Source: Budorcas taxicolor | Taxonomy: Eukaryota; Chordata; Mammalia; Artiodactyla; Bovidae | Length of the DNA stretch: 64,000 nucleotides | Assembly (NCBI RefSeq): GCF_023091745.1 | Contig: NC_068926.1 | Location: forward strand, 68,942,001-69,006,000 | Direction: 5' to 3' | Shown here: positions 53,967 to 64,000 of the stretch, piece after piece | How positions within the stretch are numbered: position 1 is the stretch's first letter | Layout: each line of letters starts with the position of its first letter | Position numbers and translations under genes: made by a program | The notes under the pieces: model-generated | Databases searched by the model: none | The model's input: the letters and a program-made list of their open reading frames with translations, nothing else | What the model was told of the DNA's origin: nothing

Positions 53967-54234
53967 TTCAGAGAAGGCAATGGCACCCCACTCCAGCACT
54001 CTTGCCTGGAAAATCCCATGGACAGAGGAGCCTGGAGGGCTGCAGTCCATGGGGTCACTAAGAGTCAGACACGACTGAGCGACTTCACTTTCACTTTTCA
54101 CTTCCATGCATTGGAGAAGGAAATGGCAACCCACTCCAGTGTTCTTGCCTGGAGAATCCCAGGGACGGGAATAACCCCAGTGGGCTGCCGTCTATGGGGT
54201 CACACAGAGTTGGACACGACTGAAGCGACTTAGC
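53967..54234 (+). repeat. Bov-A2 SINE with 10-bp target duplication
   Basis: ATTAAAGTAA occurs at 53,957-53,966 and 54,235-54,244. Dimer with the linker CACTTCCATGCATTGGAG. Confidence 0.95.
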
Positions 54235-54409
54235 ATTAAAGTAACTGAAAGGTTCTTAGAACTCTCATTAGGGAGAGAGAGTACTAGTTATCCTTTAAAT
54301 AAACCAATACCTTAGATACTTTATGGCTTGAGAATTGGTTTGCTTTCAGAATGATTGATGGTTTAAATTGAATGTTTGATGGCAGTGAGAGAACCTTTTT
54401 TACTCCGTG

Positions 54410-54622
54410 CTGTTCTGTGCTCAGTTGAGCCTGACTCTGCAACCCTGTGGACTGTAGCCTGCCAGGCTCCCCTGTCCATGGGATTTTCCACCAAGGATGC
54501 TGGAGAGGGCTGCCATTTCCCCATCCAGGGGATCTTCCTCACTCAAGGATGGAACCTGTGTCTCTTGCGTCTCCTGCATTGGTAGGCAGATTCTTTACTG
54601 CTGTACCACCTGGGAAGCCTAA
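54410..54622 (-). repeat. Bov-tA SINE, diverged
   Basis: GTTCTGTGCTCAGTTGAGCC, ACCAAGGATGCTGGAGAGGG and GTACCACCTGGGAAGCC. Confidence 0.88.
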
Positions 54623-54624
54623 AT

Positions 54625-55095
54625 GCACTACGTCTGCAAGAAGAAAAAGTAAGTGTATGTGGAAGAACCCATTCACAAGGCAGCGCTAACTGTGTGATTC
54701 CATTTTTATAAAGTTACCAAAACACTCCTGATAGATGGCAGCAGAAGTCAGATTAATGGTTATCTTTGGTAGTGAGCGCAGGGAGACTGGGGTTGCTAGT
54801 TATGTTCTGTATCTTCACCTGGGTAGTAATTTCATGGTTTGCTTTATGAGAATCATTGAGTTGTGTACTTAGGATGTATATACTTTTTTCGTATGTATGT
54901 AACACTTCAGTTTTAAACCTTTTACTGCCTCACATAATTTCAGTGAATATAATTTTCTTCAGCTTTTTAAATTTTCTTCTGCCTCTGTTCATATATGAAT
55001 ACACTTAATGGAGAAACCTATTTTATCTTTTCAAATTACAATGTTAAACATGTGGAAGGGCGCATAAAACAAATGTATAGCTTAAATGAGTATAT
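54625..55095. other. MTMR3 intron 1, unique
   Basis: AT-rich. An L1-end-like piece (GGGTAGTAATTTCATGG, GTTGTGTACTTAGG) lies near 54,760-54,920. Confidence 0.5.
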
Positions 55096-55097
55096 TG

Positions 55098-55205
55098 GAG
55101 GGACTTCTGGTGTTCCAGTGATTAAGACTCCAGGCTTCCACTGCAGGGGGCAGAGGTTCAATCCCTGGTCTGGGAACTAAGATCCTGTGTGCCTTCCTGC
55201 ATGCT
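55098..55205 (+). repeat. CHR-type SINE
   Basis: GGGACTTCTGGTGTTCCAGT, CCACTGCAGGGGGCAGAGG and GGAACTAAGATCCTGTG. Confidence 0.85.
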
Positions 55206-55209
55206 GTGT

Positions 55210-55705
55210 TGTGGGGCCAGAAAGGACATTGGAGGGTTTTGAGTGTGTCATACCTATGTCTGTAAGAAGGGAAGGAATTGATAGAAGGCTAGAATGTTTG
55301 AAGAGAACAGTTTTGAGGACTCTCAGAATACCAGATCTGTACCTTGGCTTTGTCTTCACTTTGCCATCTCTTTGGGAAAGTTACTTGACTTAATTTGGGC
55401 CTCAGATTTTTCTGTACAGTAGGGACAATACCTAACTTTTGCAAGGTGACTGGTGCAATTGAGGTAAAATTATAAGAACATAGAATAATATTATTAGGCG
55501 TTTAGGCCATTGAATTTTGGCCTCTGACGTCACAGAACAGAATTGTGATAGGAAAAGAAAATGATTTGTACAAGGACACACAGTGATTAAGATCATTCGT
55601 TTAGATTGGCTTAAAAATTTCTGAGACTTCTAAGTATGCCAGACACTATTCTAAGCAGTTTGTATGTATTAAGTCATTTAATTGTCTGGGATTATTCCCA
55701 GCATG
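55210..55705. other. MTMR3 intron 1, MIR/L2 background
   Basis: A sense MIR fragment lies near 55,310-55,500 (TGGGCCTCAGATTTTTCTGT), followed by an L2/MIR-like piece that the next Bov-tA interrupts. Confidence 0.5.
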
Positions 55706-55709
55706 TGTG

Positions 55710-55921
55710 TGTGCTGTCTTTTCAGTTGTGTCGGACTCTTCGCGACTCCATGGACTCTAGCCTGCCAGGCGGCTCTGTCCATGGAATTTTCCAGGCAAGA
55801 ATACTGGAGTGGGTTGCCATGCCCTCCTCCAGGGGATCTTCCTGACCCAGAGGTTGAACCCGAGTCTCTTTCCTGCATTGCCTGGGGGGTTCTTCACCAC
55901 TGGTGCCACCCGGGAAGCCCC
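55710..55921 (-). repeat. Bov-tA SINE
   Basis: TTTTCAGTTGTGTCGGACTC, AAGAATACTGGAGTGGGTTG and TGCCACCCGGGAAGCCCC. Confidence 0.93.
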
Positions 55922-56479
55922 AATTATTATATTTAATTATTCCACTTTTACTGACGAAATCAAAGCAAGATGGGGTTAAGTAACTTGAGAGGTAGTTGAG
56001 TTCTTTGCTGTATTGCCCAGTTAAGTGAAAGCTCTTAAAGATTTTAGGCAAATATTAAAGATCTTTTAATAATCTTTTGCAGGTTTTGTGAAGTAAAATT
56101 TTGGGTTTTTGAACCAAAATTAGAAAAGGAATCTTATTTATTGTGATTGTCGTGATTATGGGAAAGATTGATGTTAATATTTACTGTTTGAATTTTATTC
56201 CCTCTTTGACAAAGCTCATTTTCTTCTTAAAATGCCTGCGATGTAAATACTAGATAGTTTTCTTTTAAAAATGGATTTGTTTTTTAATCCTACGTCAGTT
56301 TGTTTCTGCCTGCAGATACTGTTTAGATTTGTAGGCAAAATGTTAACTGGAAGGGAGCTGTCAGGCTCGGAGGCAGCTCTAACAAGGTTTAGTGTTCTGC
56401 TTCGGTGGTTGCGATATCAGATCCCTGGTTTTCAGAATGATAATACAGATTCTGTCACATCTGTGGTTTGAAAAAAAAA

Positions 56480-56935
56480 ATTTAAAGTATAATCTGTATA
56501 CAGTAAAAGTCACCCTTTTTGAGTACTGTTCTGCAGGTTTTGGAAACACATATGATCAGTACTCATCAAGATACAGGAGTTCCATCGTCTCAAAAATTTT
56601 CCTTCTGGTCCTTCAGTGAGAAGGACTCCCACTTCTTGTCTTGGCAGCTCCTGATGTGTTGCGTCACTGTAGTTTTGTCTTTCCTAGAGTTTTATATAAA
56701 TGGAATCATGCAGTATGTAACTTTTTGAGGTTGCCTGCTTTTATTTAACAATGCACTTGGAGACATTCATACTTTGTGTATCAGGGATTACTTTTTATTG
56801 CTGAAGCATCCCATTGTATGGATGTATCCCAGTTTTTATGTTCATGTTCCAAGATCATTCAGGTTGTTTGCAGTTTTTGATAACTATGCACAGAGCTGGT
56901 ATAAACATATTCACACACATGTATGTGTGTGCCCA
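56480..56935 (-). repeat. Old L1 3' region
   Basis: GGAATCATGCAGTATGTAAC, TGCTGAAGCATCCCATTGTA and GTTTGCAGTTTTTGATAACT read as the complement of an L1M 3' UTR. It is antisense to MTMR3. Confidence 0.65.
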
Positions 56936-57204
56936 TATTAATGTGTTTTCTCATGGTTAAAAAAAAAACTTGGTGCCTAGAGGTTTTTTAACTTTACTAT
57001 GGAACCTTAAAAAGCTTGTAATAGGCACAGAATTTTGTTATTTTCTTATCAAATCCCTCCCAAAATTTCAGTCTTAGAATGAGAGTAATTTGTTATATAA
57101 ATAACCTTACAGTGTAAACTGTAAATAGTACTTTTTAAATTAAGGAAATAGGCACATGTGCTTAATCAGTGGGTATATTCAGTTATCAAACTCCTTAGTG
57201 CATA

Positions 57205-57350
57205 ATTTCTTTTTTTTAAGTTTATTTTTAATTGGAGGATAATTGCTTTACGATATTGTGTTACTTTCTGCTGTACAGCAGTGTGAATCAGCCATAGGTA
57301 TACCCATGTCCTCTCCCTCTTAAACATCCCTCCCACCTCCAACCCACTGC
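57205..57350 (-). repeat. L1_BT 3' UTR fragment
   Basis: TTGGAGGATAATTGCTTTAC, CTGCTGTACAGCAGTGTGAA and ACCCATGTCCTCTCCC. Confidence 0.8.
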
Positions 57351-57354
57351 ATAA

Positions 57355-60300
57355 TTTCATATTTTGTTTTTAGTAGCTCTTGAATTATGAGCCCTTGACT
57401 TTCTTTTGTTCCCTCTAGCTAGCAGAATGGTTATATAATTGGTTGTGAAAAGTCTTAAGGAGAACAGGCTTTGCACTGTAGACTCCCCCAAGATGATTGG
57501 AAATACTAACATTGGTGGCCTATTTCATGTGAACATGTCTTGAAACTTACAGTTTATGGTTGATTAGCTACTTGAATTAAATTATCCTCTTTGTGTAGTG
57601 ACTGACCTTTCTTTTTCTAATGGTGTGAAGCCAAGAAAAAGGTAAGGCCATTTTACCTTGGAAAAGAAATTGCAGGCAATTTTTGCAAATTAATATTGAG
57701 GTTCCAATTCTGACCCTTCAGAGGACTACAGAGACCACAGGTGGTATGATTGAGCATGGTATGTGTGTATTTCTTTGATTAGTCTCAGAGTCTCAGGTTG
57801 AGCCTTTCAGAGACTGAGGTATTCGGTATACAGAGCTACAGAGCTTCTTTCAGCAATGTACATTTCTTCTGAGTTAGAAACTGAGTGAATGTTGTGTTTA
57901 GAACCAAGATGTATTGCACTTCGAATGTGAACCTTTGGTTAAGGGGATATCTCACTTGTGGGCTGTCATTTTCTAGCTATTTCCTGTGGAAATATCTACC
58001 TGGAGATGCCCAGTTTTGACAGTAATGGGGGTTGAAAGTAACCATGTCTCTTCTGTATGTGGTTGTTGGATAGGGGTAAGACTTAGGCTCTTTACTTTGC
58101 CTGAGACTGCAATATTGGTGATTCATGTTGAGAATTCCAGAATAGGGTTGCCAGAATTAGAAACGTGGGAATATGGAGGTAGCAACTGTTATGGAATCAG
58201 TATTACAAATAAAATTTTATTTAGTTGTATTAGTTGCACACTGAATTTTCACTGCTACCTTGTGAAGTAGTCAGAGCAGGGGATACTATTAACTCTCACT
58301 TAACAGGTGAATAAATTGTGTGTAAAAGCTGTCATTAGTTGTCTGAGATTGCTCTGCTAGTGAGTAGCTGAACTAGAACTTCAGCCCCGATCGTCTGATA
58401 CCAAGTTGGGTGCTCTTTTCACTATTCCGGTTTAGTATGATGAATAAGAGCTCAGGCTTAGGTTTGAATCATGGTTCTACCACTAGTACTCTGATCTTAG
58501 ACAAATTCCTTAACTTCTTGCTTCAGATTTCTCAATTTTAAAACAGGGATAACAGTATTCTGGGGGCTTTTGTTAGATTCAGCAAGTGCTTTTAACAGCT
58601 AGCACTCCATATAGGCCTGTTGTGATTGTTGCTACTGTTACTACAGTAATAACACTGCTTCTTTCCCTGAAAGCGGTATAACTGTCCAGTACTTTATTTG
58701 GAGCTAGGAGCTTTTGCATTCCTGCTCCGTGGAAGTACTTCAGTTGCACTGCATATACCCTTCCCCCATTCGCAACAGTGTTTTACCTTCTCAAAACTAG
58801 AATTCCAAAAATTTATTAGTGAGTTCCTCTAAAAAGGTACAAAAATAGATTTTTCCCCTTAGAGATATTTGTTGAGCCTTCAGAGAATTCCTGGGTATCT
58901 CAAACTTTCTTTAACTTGATAATTCTTCAGCTAGCTTGCCTGATACAGAGAAAAATAATTTTTCCTTCAAGAGCATAAAAAACTTTAAAATATACCCATT
59001 TGCATAACACCTACTTAAACCAAGTTACCAGGAGATTTTACAGGACATTTTTGGACACTTACACTTAAGAGAATCTTTTAACATGACACTGTATAAACCT
59101 GCTTGTGTTATTCCTTCTTTTACTGAGATACGTGAGTGGCTTGCTTGGATATGTATCTGTGTCCTTTCTTTGATAAATACTTGAGAGAGCCTTTTGAAAT
59201 GCAGTGTTTTGGCCACTGTTGCAACTCTACAGAAATATGGTTTCATGATAAAGTTAACAAAAAGCACATTGGCAGCAGTCCAAAAGCTGACTCACCAAGG
59301 AGTAATGATAGACCCTTTGAAGGGAATGGCCTATCCCAGGGTCCTATTTCAAAGCTTCCTACTAGAATACCATCAGTGAAAGTCAGCCAAGAAATCAAGA
59401 TGAGATCTTACTTGTATCTACTGGCAATAATGATAGGAAAGATTTCCATAGTAGGATGCAAGTAAGACGTTCCCCTAATGTTGTAAAACTTGGGGATGGA
59501 CAACAACGTGAGGATACAGAACGGTGGTGGCCTTTGAGGGGCTGGGGTACTGTTTCCTTTTCTGGGACTGGGTGAGAATAGTCTTGTCCTGACGAAGGGT
59601 TAACTCAAGAAGCCCTGTGCCGGATCAGCTTTCTAGAGCTCGGGGAATAGACTTAGCGCAATAGTAAGCACAAGCGTCATGTTCATGTCAGACACTGTAG
59701 CTACTGTTTCCTCCTTGAACAGGCTCGAAGAAACTGAAGCAAGACCAGAGTCGATTCAGTTTAGAGGAACAGACCCTTGGCCTACTAGCTGCGTGTTTCA
59801 GGAGTAAAAATGCTCTGAAAGGGGGCTTGCTTCAGAGTCATGAAGTATCTAAATTATTAGCTATCTCTGTGACTTGGGCAAGTTAACTTATGTTTTTGTG
59901 CCTTAGTTTCCCCCTTTGTAAAAAGGGATAATACGTTGTAGGGTTGTTTTAAGATTAAATGACTAATAAACGGTGAAGCATACAGAAGAGTTCTCTTATG
60001 TGTTGGCTCTTAAAATTGTTATGAACAAGGACCTTCTCCCTTACACTATTTGCAGCTCTATATTTTTGTTATTTTTCATAAGCAGTATGACTAATAGAAC
60101 TTTGTATTAAGGAATTTCTTTATCATAAATAAACTTGGTACTTATTAAAAATAGAGTATCATTTTATTCCCTCAATTTGAGCCTGAAAGATAAGAATTAG
60201 TAGAGAGTGAGCCTTTTTCTATGTCTTATAGGTACTCAGATATTACTAAATGTAGGTCATCGTTTGAATTGAATTCTGAGTGTACATGCAGTTATGTAGA

Positions 60301-60480
60301 ACAGAAACAGCTTGTGTAGGACTGGAAATGCCGGAAAGATAAAAACTGTAGAAGGTAGCAAACTGTCGTTTAAACTGCGTGGTGGATCAGCAAAGAATTT
60401 GAGGTTGCTGTGTTTTCTTAGTAACAGTCAGTTGTTGTCAAATGACTAGCCCTGAAACAAAGTAATTTAAAACTTAGAAT
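57355..60480. other. MTMR3 intron 1, 3.1 kb without young SINEs
   Basis: No gene recognised. MIR copies lie at 58,200-58,435 (antisense), 58,440-58,625 (sense, with GTTTGAATCATGGTTCTACC) and 59,800-59,995 (sense, with GCCTTAGTTTCCCCCTTTGT). The 109-codon frame at 59,136 has no family resemblance. Confidence 0.55.
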
Positions 60481-60481
60481 A

Positions 60482-60772
60482 TGCTGCTGCTGCTGCTGCT
60501 AAGTCGCTTCAGTCATGTCCGACTCTGTGCGACCCCATAGGCTGTGCGACCCCATAGATGGCAGCCCACCAGGCTCCCCCGTCCCTGGGATTCTCCAGGC
60601 AAGAACACTGGAGTGGGTTGCCATTTCCTTTTCCAATGCATGAAAGTGAAAGTGAAGTCGCTCAGTCATGTCCAGCTCTTGGCGACCCCATGGACTGCAG
60701 CCCACCAGGCTCCTCCGTCCCTGGGATTCTCCAGGCAAGAGTACTGGAGTAGGGTGCCAGTGCCTTCTCCAT
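60482..60772 (-). repeat. Bov-A2 SINE with (TGC)6 tail and internal duplication
   Basis: TGC repeat at 60,482-60,500, then GTGCGACCCCATAG occurs twice (60,527 and 60,544), a small local duplication. The dimer linker is TGCATGAAAGTGAAAGTG. Confidence 0.92.
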
Positions 60773-60832
60773 AGAATATGTTGGGAAATTTGATTCCTTT
60801 TCACTTAAAAAAATGGCTCTCTAAGGAAGGAA

Positions 60833-60945
60833 GCCGGAATTCCCCAGCGGTCCAGTGGTCAGGATTCCACTGCAGGGGGCCTGGGATGGATCCCTGGTCA
60901 GGGAACTGGGATCCTGCATGCTATATGACACAGCCAGAAAAGGAA
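60833..60945 (+). repeat. CHR-type SINE
   Basis: GGAATTCCCCAGCGGTCCAG, GATCCCTGGTCAGGGAACTG and GACACAGCCAGAAAAGG. Confidence 0.87.
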
Positions 60946-61017
60946 GGAAGCATTTCTCCAGAGATAATTAACTCCCCAAGTGTTGTATGATTCTTAGCCA
61001 TTGCTGTGTTGACTGTA

Positions 61018-61232
61018 TGTGAAAAGTGAAATCGCTCAGTCTTGTCTGACTCTTTGTGGCCCCATAGACTGTAGCTTACCAGGCTCCTCCATCCATGGGA
61101 TTCTCCAGGCAAGAATACTGGACTGGGTTGCCATTTCCTTCTCCAGGGGATCTTCCTGACCCAGGGATCGAACCCAGGTCTCCTGCATCGCAGGCAGATG
61201 CTTTACCCTCTAAGATACCAGGGAAGTCCGGT
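61018..61232 (-). repeat. Bov-tA SINE
   Basis: GTGAAATCGCTCAGTCTTGT, GAATACTGGACTGGGTTGCC and AAGATACCAGGGAAGTCC. Confidence 0.93.
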
Positions 61233-61239
61233 TGACTAT

Positions 61240-62045
61240 ATGATCACCAACAAATAAATGTCTCAGATTAGTGCTATCAGAGAGTGAATTTTTAAAATGA
61301 GATTGCTTTGTCTCTTGCTAAACTATCATAAATATGTATATACGTTTGCTCATTAAGTGGACCTTTTCCTTTTTCCCCCTGTGTTCGGACTTTTTTGTAA
61401 TTTTAGGTCAGTGATCTAGAGCCAAGGGTTAGATTTCCTTATTTATACAATTTGGATTATATCTGGAGGATTATTGCTACTTCCTACATTGTGTTCTTTT
61501 TTTTTTTTTTTCTACATTGTGTTCTTAAGCCAACACTTGATTATACTAGTAGTGAAAGGAGTGGGGTTTTCATTGGATTTTTGTTTTTGAGATCCTTGCA
61601 TTTGAGTTGTGAAATCAAGGTAACTTATAGAGGCAAGTTGCTGCTTTTGATTTATTCAGCAGGATTTTTCAGTCCTCATTTTCTTTTGCATTAAGGGTTG
61701 AGCACGTGTTAGACCTGGCCAATTTTGTGTCTGTATCACTTGTAGTACTGATTGGCATTTGACACAAAGGGCCAATAGGTGTTCTTTACTGGTATTGTTA
61801 CACAGATGACAGGAGCAGGCTGTCAGTTTTCTGTATTTGTGAAGCTGGGACTGCCTCTAGTGGGAGGCAGGAGGTTTGCCTGCAGTGGGAGGGAATGAGA
61901 CCGAATGAGTCAAGAGGAGCCTGAGATAAAAGAAACGGATCCGGTGGCATTGAGACCTCGAGGCCCTAGTGCCTGAAGTTCATTCTTTTTGTTTCTGTGC
62001 ACCACTTTCATATCCTTCTGTGAGCCAGGCAGTTCTGACTTAAAA
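61240..62045. other. MTMR3 intron 1, unique
   Basis: No gene. A direct repeat of CTACATTGTGTTCTT brackets a T-run at 61,484-61,526. Confidence 0.5.
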
Positions 62046-62049
62046 AAAA

Positions 62050-62372
62050 GAAAAAGGTTTATTTTTGGCTGTGCTGAGTCTTTGTTGCTGTGCAAGGGCT
62101 TTCTCGCGGTGAGGCGAGCTGGGCCCACTCTCCGGTCGCGGTGCTGGGCTTGTTGCGGAGCACAGGCTCTAGGCACGAGGGCTTCAGCAGGCGTGGTACT
62201 TGGGCTCAGTAGCTGTGGCTCGTAGACTCTAAAGCACAGGCTCAGTGATCGTGCACAGGCTTAGTAGTTAGTTGCTCTGAGGCATGTGGGATCGTTCCAG
62301 ATTAGCAATCAAACCCATGTCTCCTACTTGGCAGAGGGACTCTTTACTACTGAATCACCAGGGAAGCCCAGG
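62050..62372 (-). repeat. CHR-type SINE, long form
   Basis: GTTTATTTTTGGCTGTGCTG, GCGGAGCACAGGCTCTAGGC and TGAATCACCAGGGAAGCCC. Its CpG-rich middle survives, so it looks younger than the other long copies. Confidence 0.88.
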
Positions 62373-62374
62373 CA

Positions 62375-63588
62375 GTTCTGATTTTAAGTTAGCTTGAGTT
62401 TCTTTCACTTAAAATTAAAAATTCTGATCAATATATCTAATATTAGTCTAATAATGTTTAAAGATAGTTTGGACTTTAATCTCAGGGTAAGCATTTAATA
62501 TACATAGGTAAATTCAGTTTGTATATAAAATGATATTCCAAATCAGTGAAAATGATGACGTATTTTCAATTGTGTTAGGATTGGTATAGAATGGATCAGT
62601 GTTCTTTTCTGTTTATACCTGTACAATGTAGAGGTTTCCTTTAAAGAGGTTATAACCATAAGTAGTAGAGCAAAGATAGAAATTAGGTTATAATCATAAT
62701 TTCACTCATCAGTCATGAATATCCTCTATTCTGTCAAAAAGAGGCCATGGTAATTGTATAAAGGCTGCAGAAAGAGGGAGGAGAAAAAATGAAAAGTAGA
62801 ACAGATAAAAGGAAGTGAAAAGTTCATATGCTGAGAATTAGTGAACCTCTAGTAATTGCTGTGGGTTCCGTGGATTGCCTACTTCTGAGTTCTATGTTAG
62901 ACTCTTGTGAATGAATTGGTGACAGACATGAAAGGCTGAGGTTAAGATTCATGTGGTTATTAAGTATTCAGAGCAATTTTCTTGTGTTTTAAAATAAGCT
63001 GTTGGCATTATGTTTCCTTACAAAACCTGGTTCTTTCATTACTTGGCCCTAATTGCTTGATTGTAACATATAAGGGGAGAATGAAAGATACAGTTACTCT
63101 AAACTTTGTTTGAGAATTGCTTTGAAAACCTTTGAATAATGAGATTAATGCGCAAGGCACTGCAGTGAACATGAAGAACTTTAAAATAATCTATTCCCAA
63201 AATAAACTTGACCACTGGGGAGAATGTCCTAAGCCAAGCATTTGAGAAGTCTGTGCTACACCGTCCAACTTTTAGCCTAATCTGTTTTAGCTGGCTTGCC
63301 CCAAGTAAACTGAAACTTCCTTTACTGTTCACTGTGGGTTAAATGCAGTTCCTGGAGCTTCATCGAAATGGTTTCAGTTATACAGATTCTCATGGTCATC
63401 CCTAAAGCCTGCATTCTTTGTTTTAGATTTACAATAAAATGATTTGTATCCCCAAACATGGTTTCACCAGTAATTGATAATATGATTTGGGGGCAAGACA
63501 TTAACTTCTTAGAGCCCTATTCTAACTAAGATTTAGGAAAAAAGCTTGCCTTATCTAGAGCATATGCTTGTACCTTTGACTTTTTTTT
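62375..63588. other. MTMR3 intron 1, unique AT-rich
   Basis: Nothing recognised. Confidence 0.5.
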
Positions 63589-63589
63589 T

Positions 63590-64000
63590 TTTGCTGCTAA
63601 GTGGGGTCAGAGGGAGGCTTCATTGAAGTATAATGCACAAAATTAACTTTTTGTTTTTGCCCTGCTGCATGGCGTGCAGTATCTTAGTTCCCTAACTTGG
63701 GATCAAACCTGCATCCCCTGCAGTGGAAGTATGGAGTTTTAACCAGTGGACTGGCAGGGAATTTCCAAAATTGACTCATTTTTAACTATATAGTTTGAGT
63801 TTTAAAAATTGTGTACAGTCATACAAATACTCTTTCTGTTACTCCAGAAAGTTTGGATCACTGTCCTTTCCCGTCCCTGCCTATGGCAGTTACTAATCAC
63901 TTTCAATAACTATAGTTTTGCCATTTTTCTAAAATGTCGTATAAATGGAATAATATTAACGCAATGCATACTATTTTGTGTCTGCCCTCTTTGATTTAAC
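63590..64000 (-). repeat. Old L1 3' region, interrupted by a CHR SINE, cut by the window end
   Basis: TTGAAGTATAATGCACAAAA before and TAAATGGAATAATATTAACG after the SINE are the complement of an L1M 3' UTR. Antisense to MTMR3. Confidence 0.6.
63655..63770 (-). repeat. CHR-type SINE
   Basis: TTTGCCCTGCTGCATGGCGT, CCCCTGCAGTGGAAGTATGG and GGACTGGCAGGGAATTTCC. Confidence 0.83.

Noticed and set aside
59136..59465. 109-codon plus-strand frame in the MTMR3 intron
   Set aside because: No family resemblance and no splice-site pair around it; AT-rich intron sequence.

Overview
The window is ordinary vertebrate nuclear DNA from a ruminant (most likely a bovid). Roughly 25 Bov-tA/Bov-A2 SINE copies, a BovB (RTE) LINE fragment, roughly 25 tRNA-derived CHR-type SINEs and ruminant L1_BT 3' ends sit on an older background of MIR, L2, MER20 and hAT-Charlie. 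There is no operon, phage, plasmid or CRISPR signal.

Two protein-coding genes are present, both incomplete. (1) Positions 1 to about 13,433, minus strand: the 5' part of ASCC2. It has a non-coding exon 1 in a CpG island and coding exons 2-5 with canonical splice sites. Together they encode the first 180 residues, and the gene runs off the low-coordinate edge. ASCC2 works with ASCC3, TRIP4 and ASCC1 in alkylation-damage signalling and in disassembly of collided ribosomes. (2) About 40,890 to 64,000, plus strand: a strong CpG-island promoter, a 5'-UTR first exon and the start of a very long intron. By gene order (ASCC2 is followed head-to-head by MTMR3 in mammals, human 22q12.2) this is read as the 5' end of MTMR3, a 3-phosphoinositide phosphatase. 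No MTMR3 coding exon lies in the window, so this identity is an inference.

Layout: ASCC2 intron 5 (1-1,561), exon 5, intron 4, exon 4, a short intron 3 made largely of an 89-bp tandem repeat, exon 3, intron 2 (about 4.7 kb), exon 2 with the start codon, intron 1 (about 4.7 kb), exon 1 and promoter (13,347-13,570). Then comes a 27-kb intergenic stretch (13.6-40.9 kb) of layered transposons. It contains a solo class I retroviral LTR, a U6-snRNA/L1 chimeric retrocopy, a near full-length hAT-Charlie transposon and a BovB fragment. The MTMR3 CpG island and exon 1 follow, then more than 22 kb of intron.

I found no undescribed biological system. The most notable observations are: a VNTR that copies the ASCC2 exon 4 splice acceptor together with a following GT, giving decoy 12-nt in-frame microexons; the U6-L1 chimera with its own target-site duplication; a YY1 site fused to a perfect-Kozak 5-codon uORF in MTMR3 exon 1; a candidate alternative MTMR3 exon at 42,223-42,453; and the rule that every L1 fragment inside either gene is antisense to it. 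Almost all long open frames here lie in SINEs or GC-rich DNA and are not genes.
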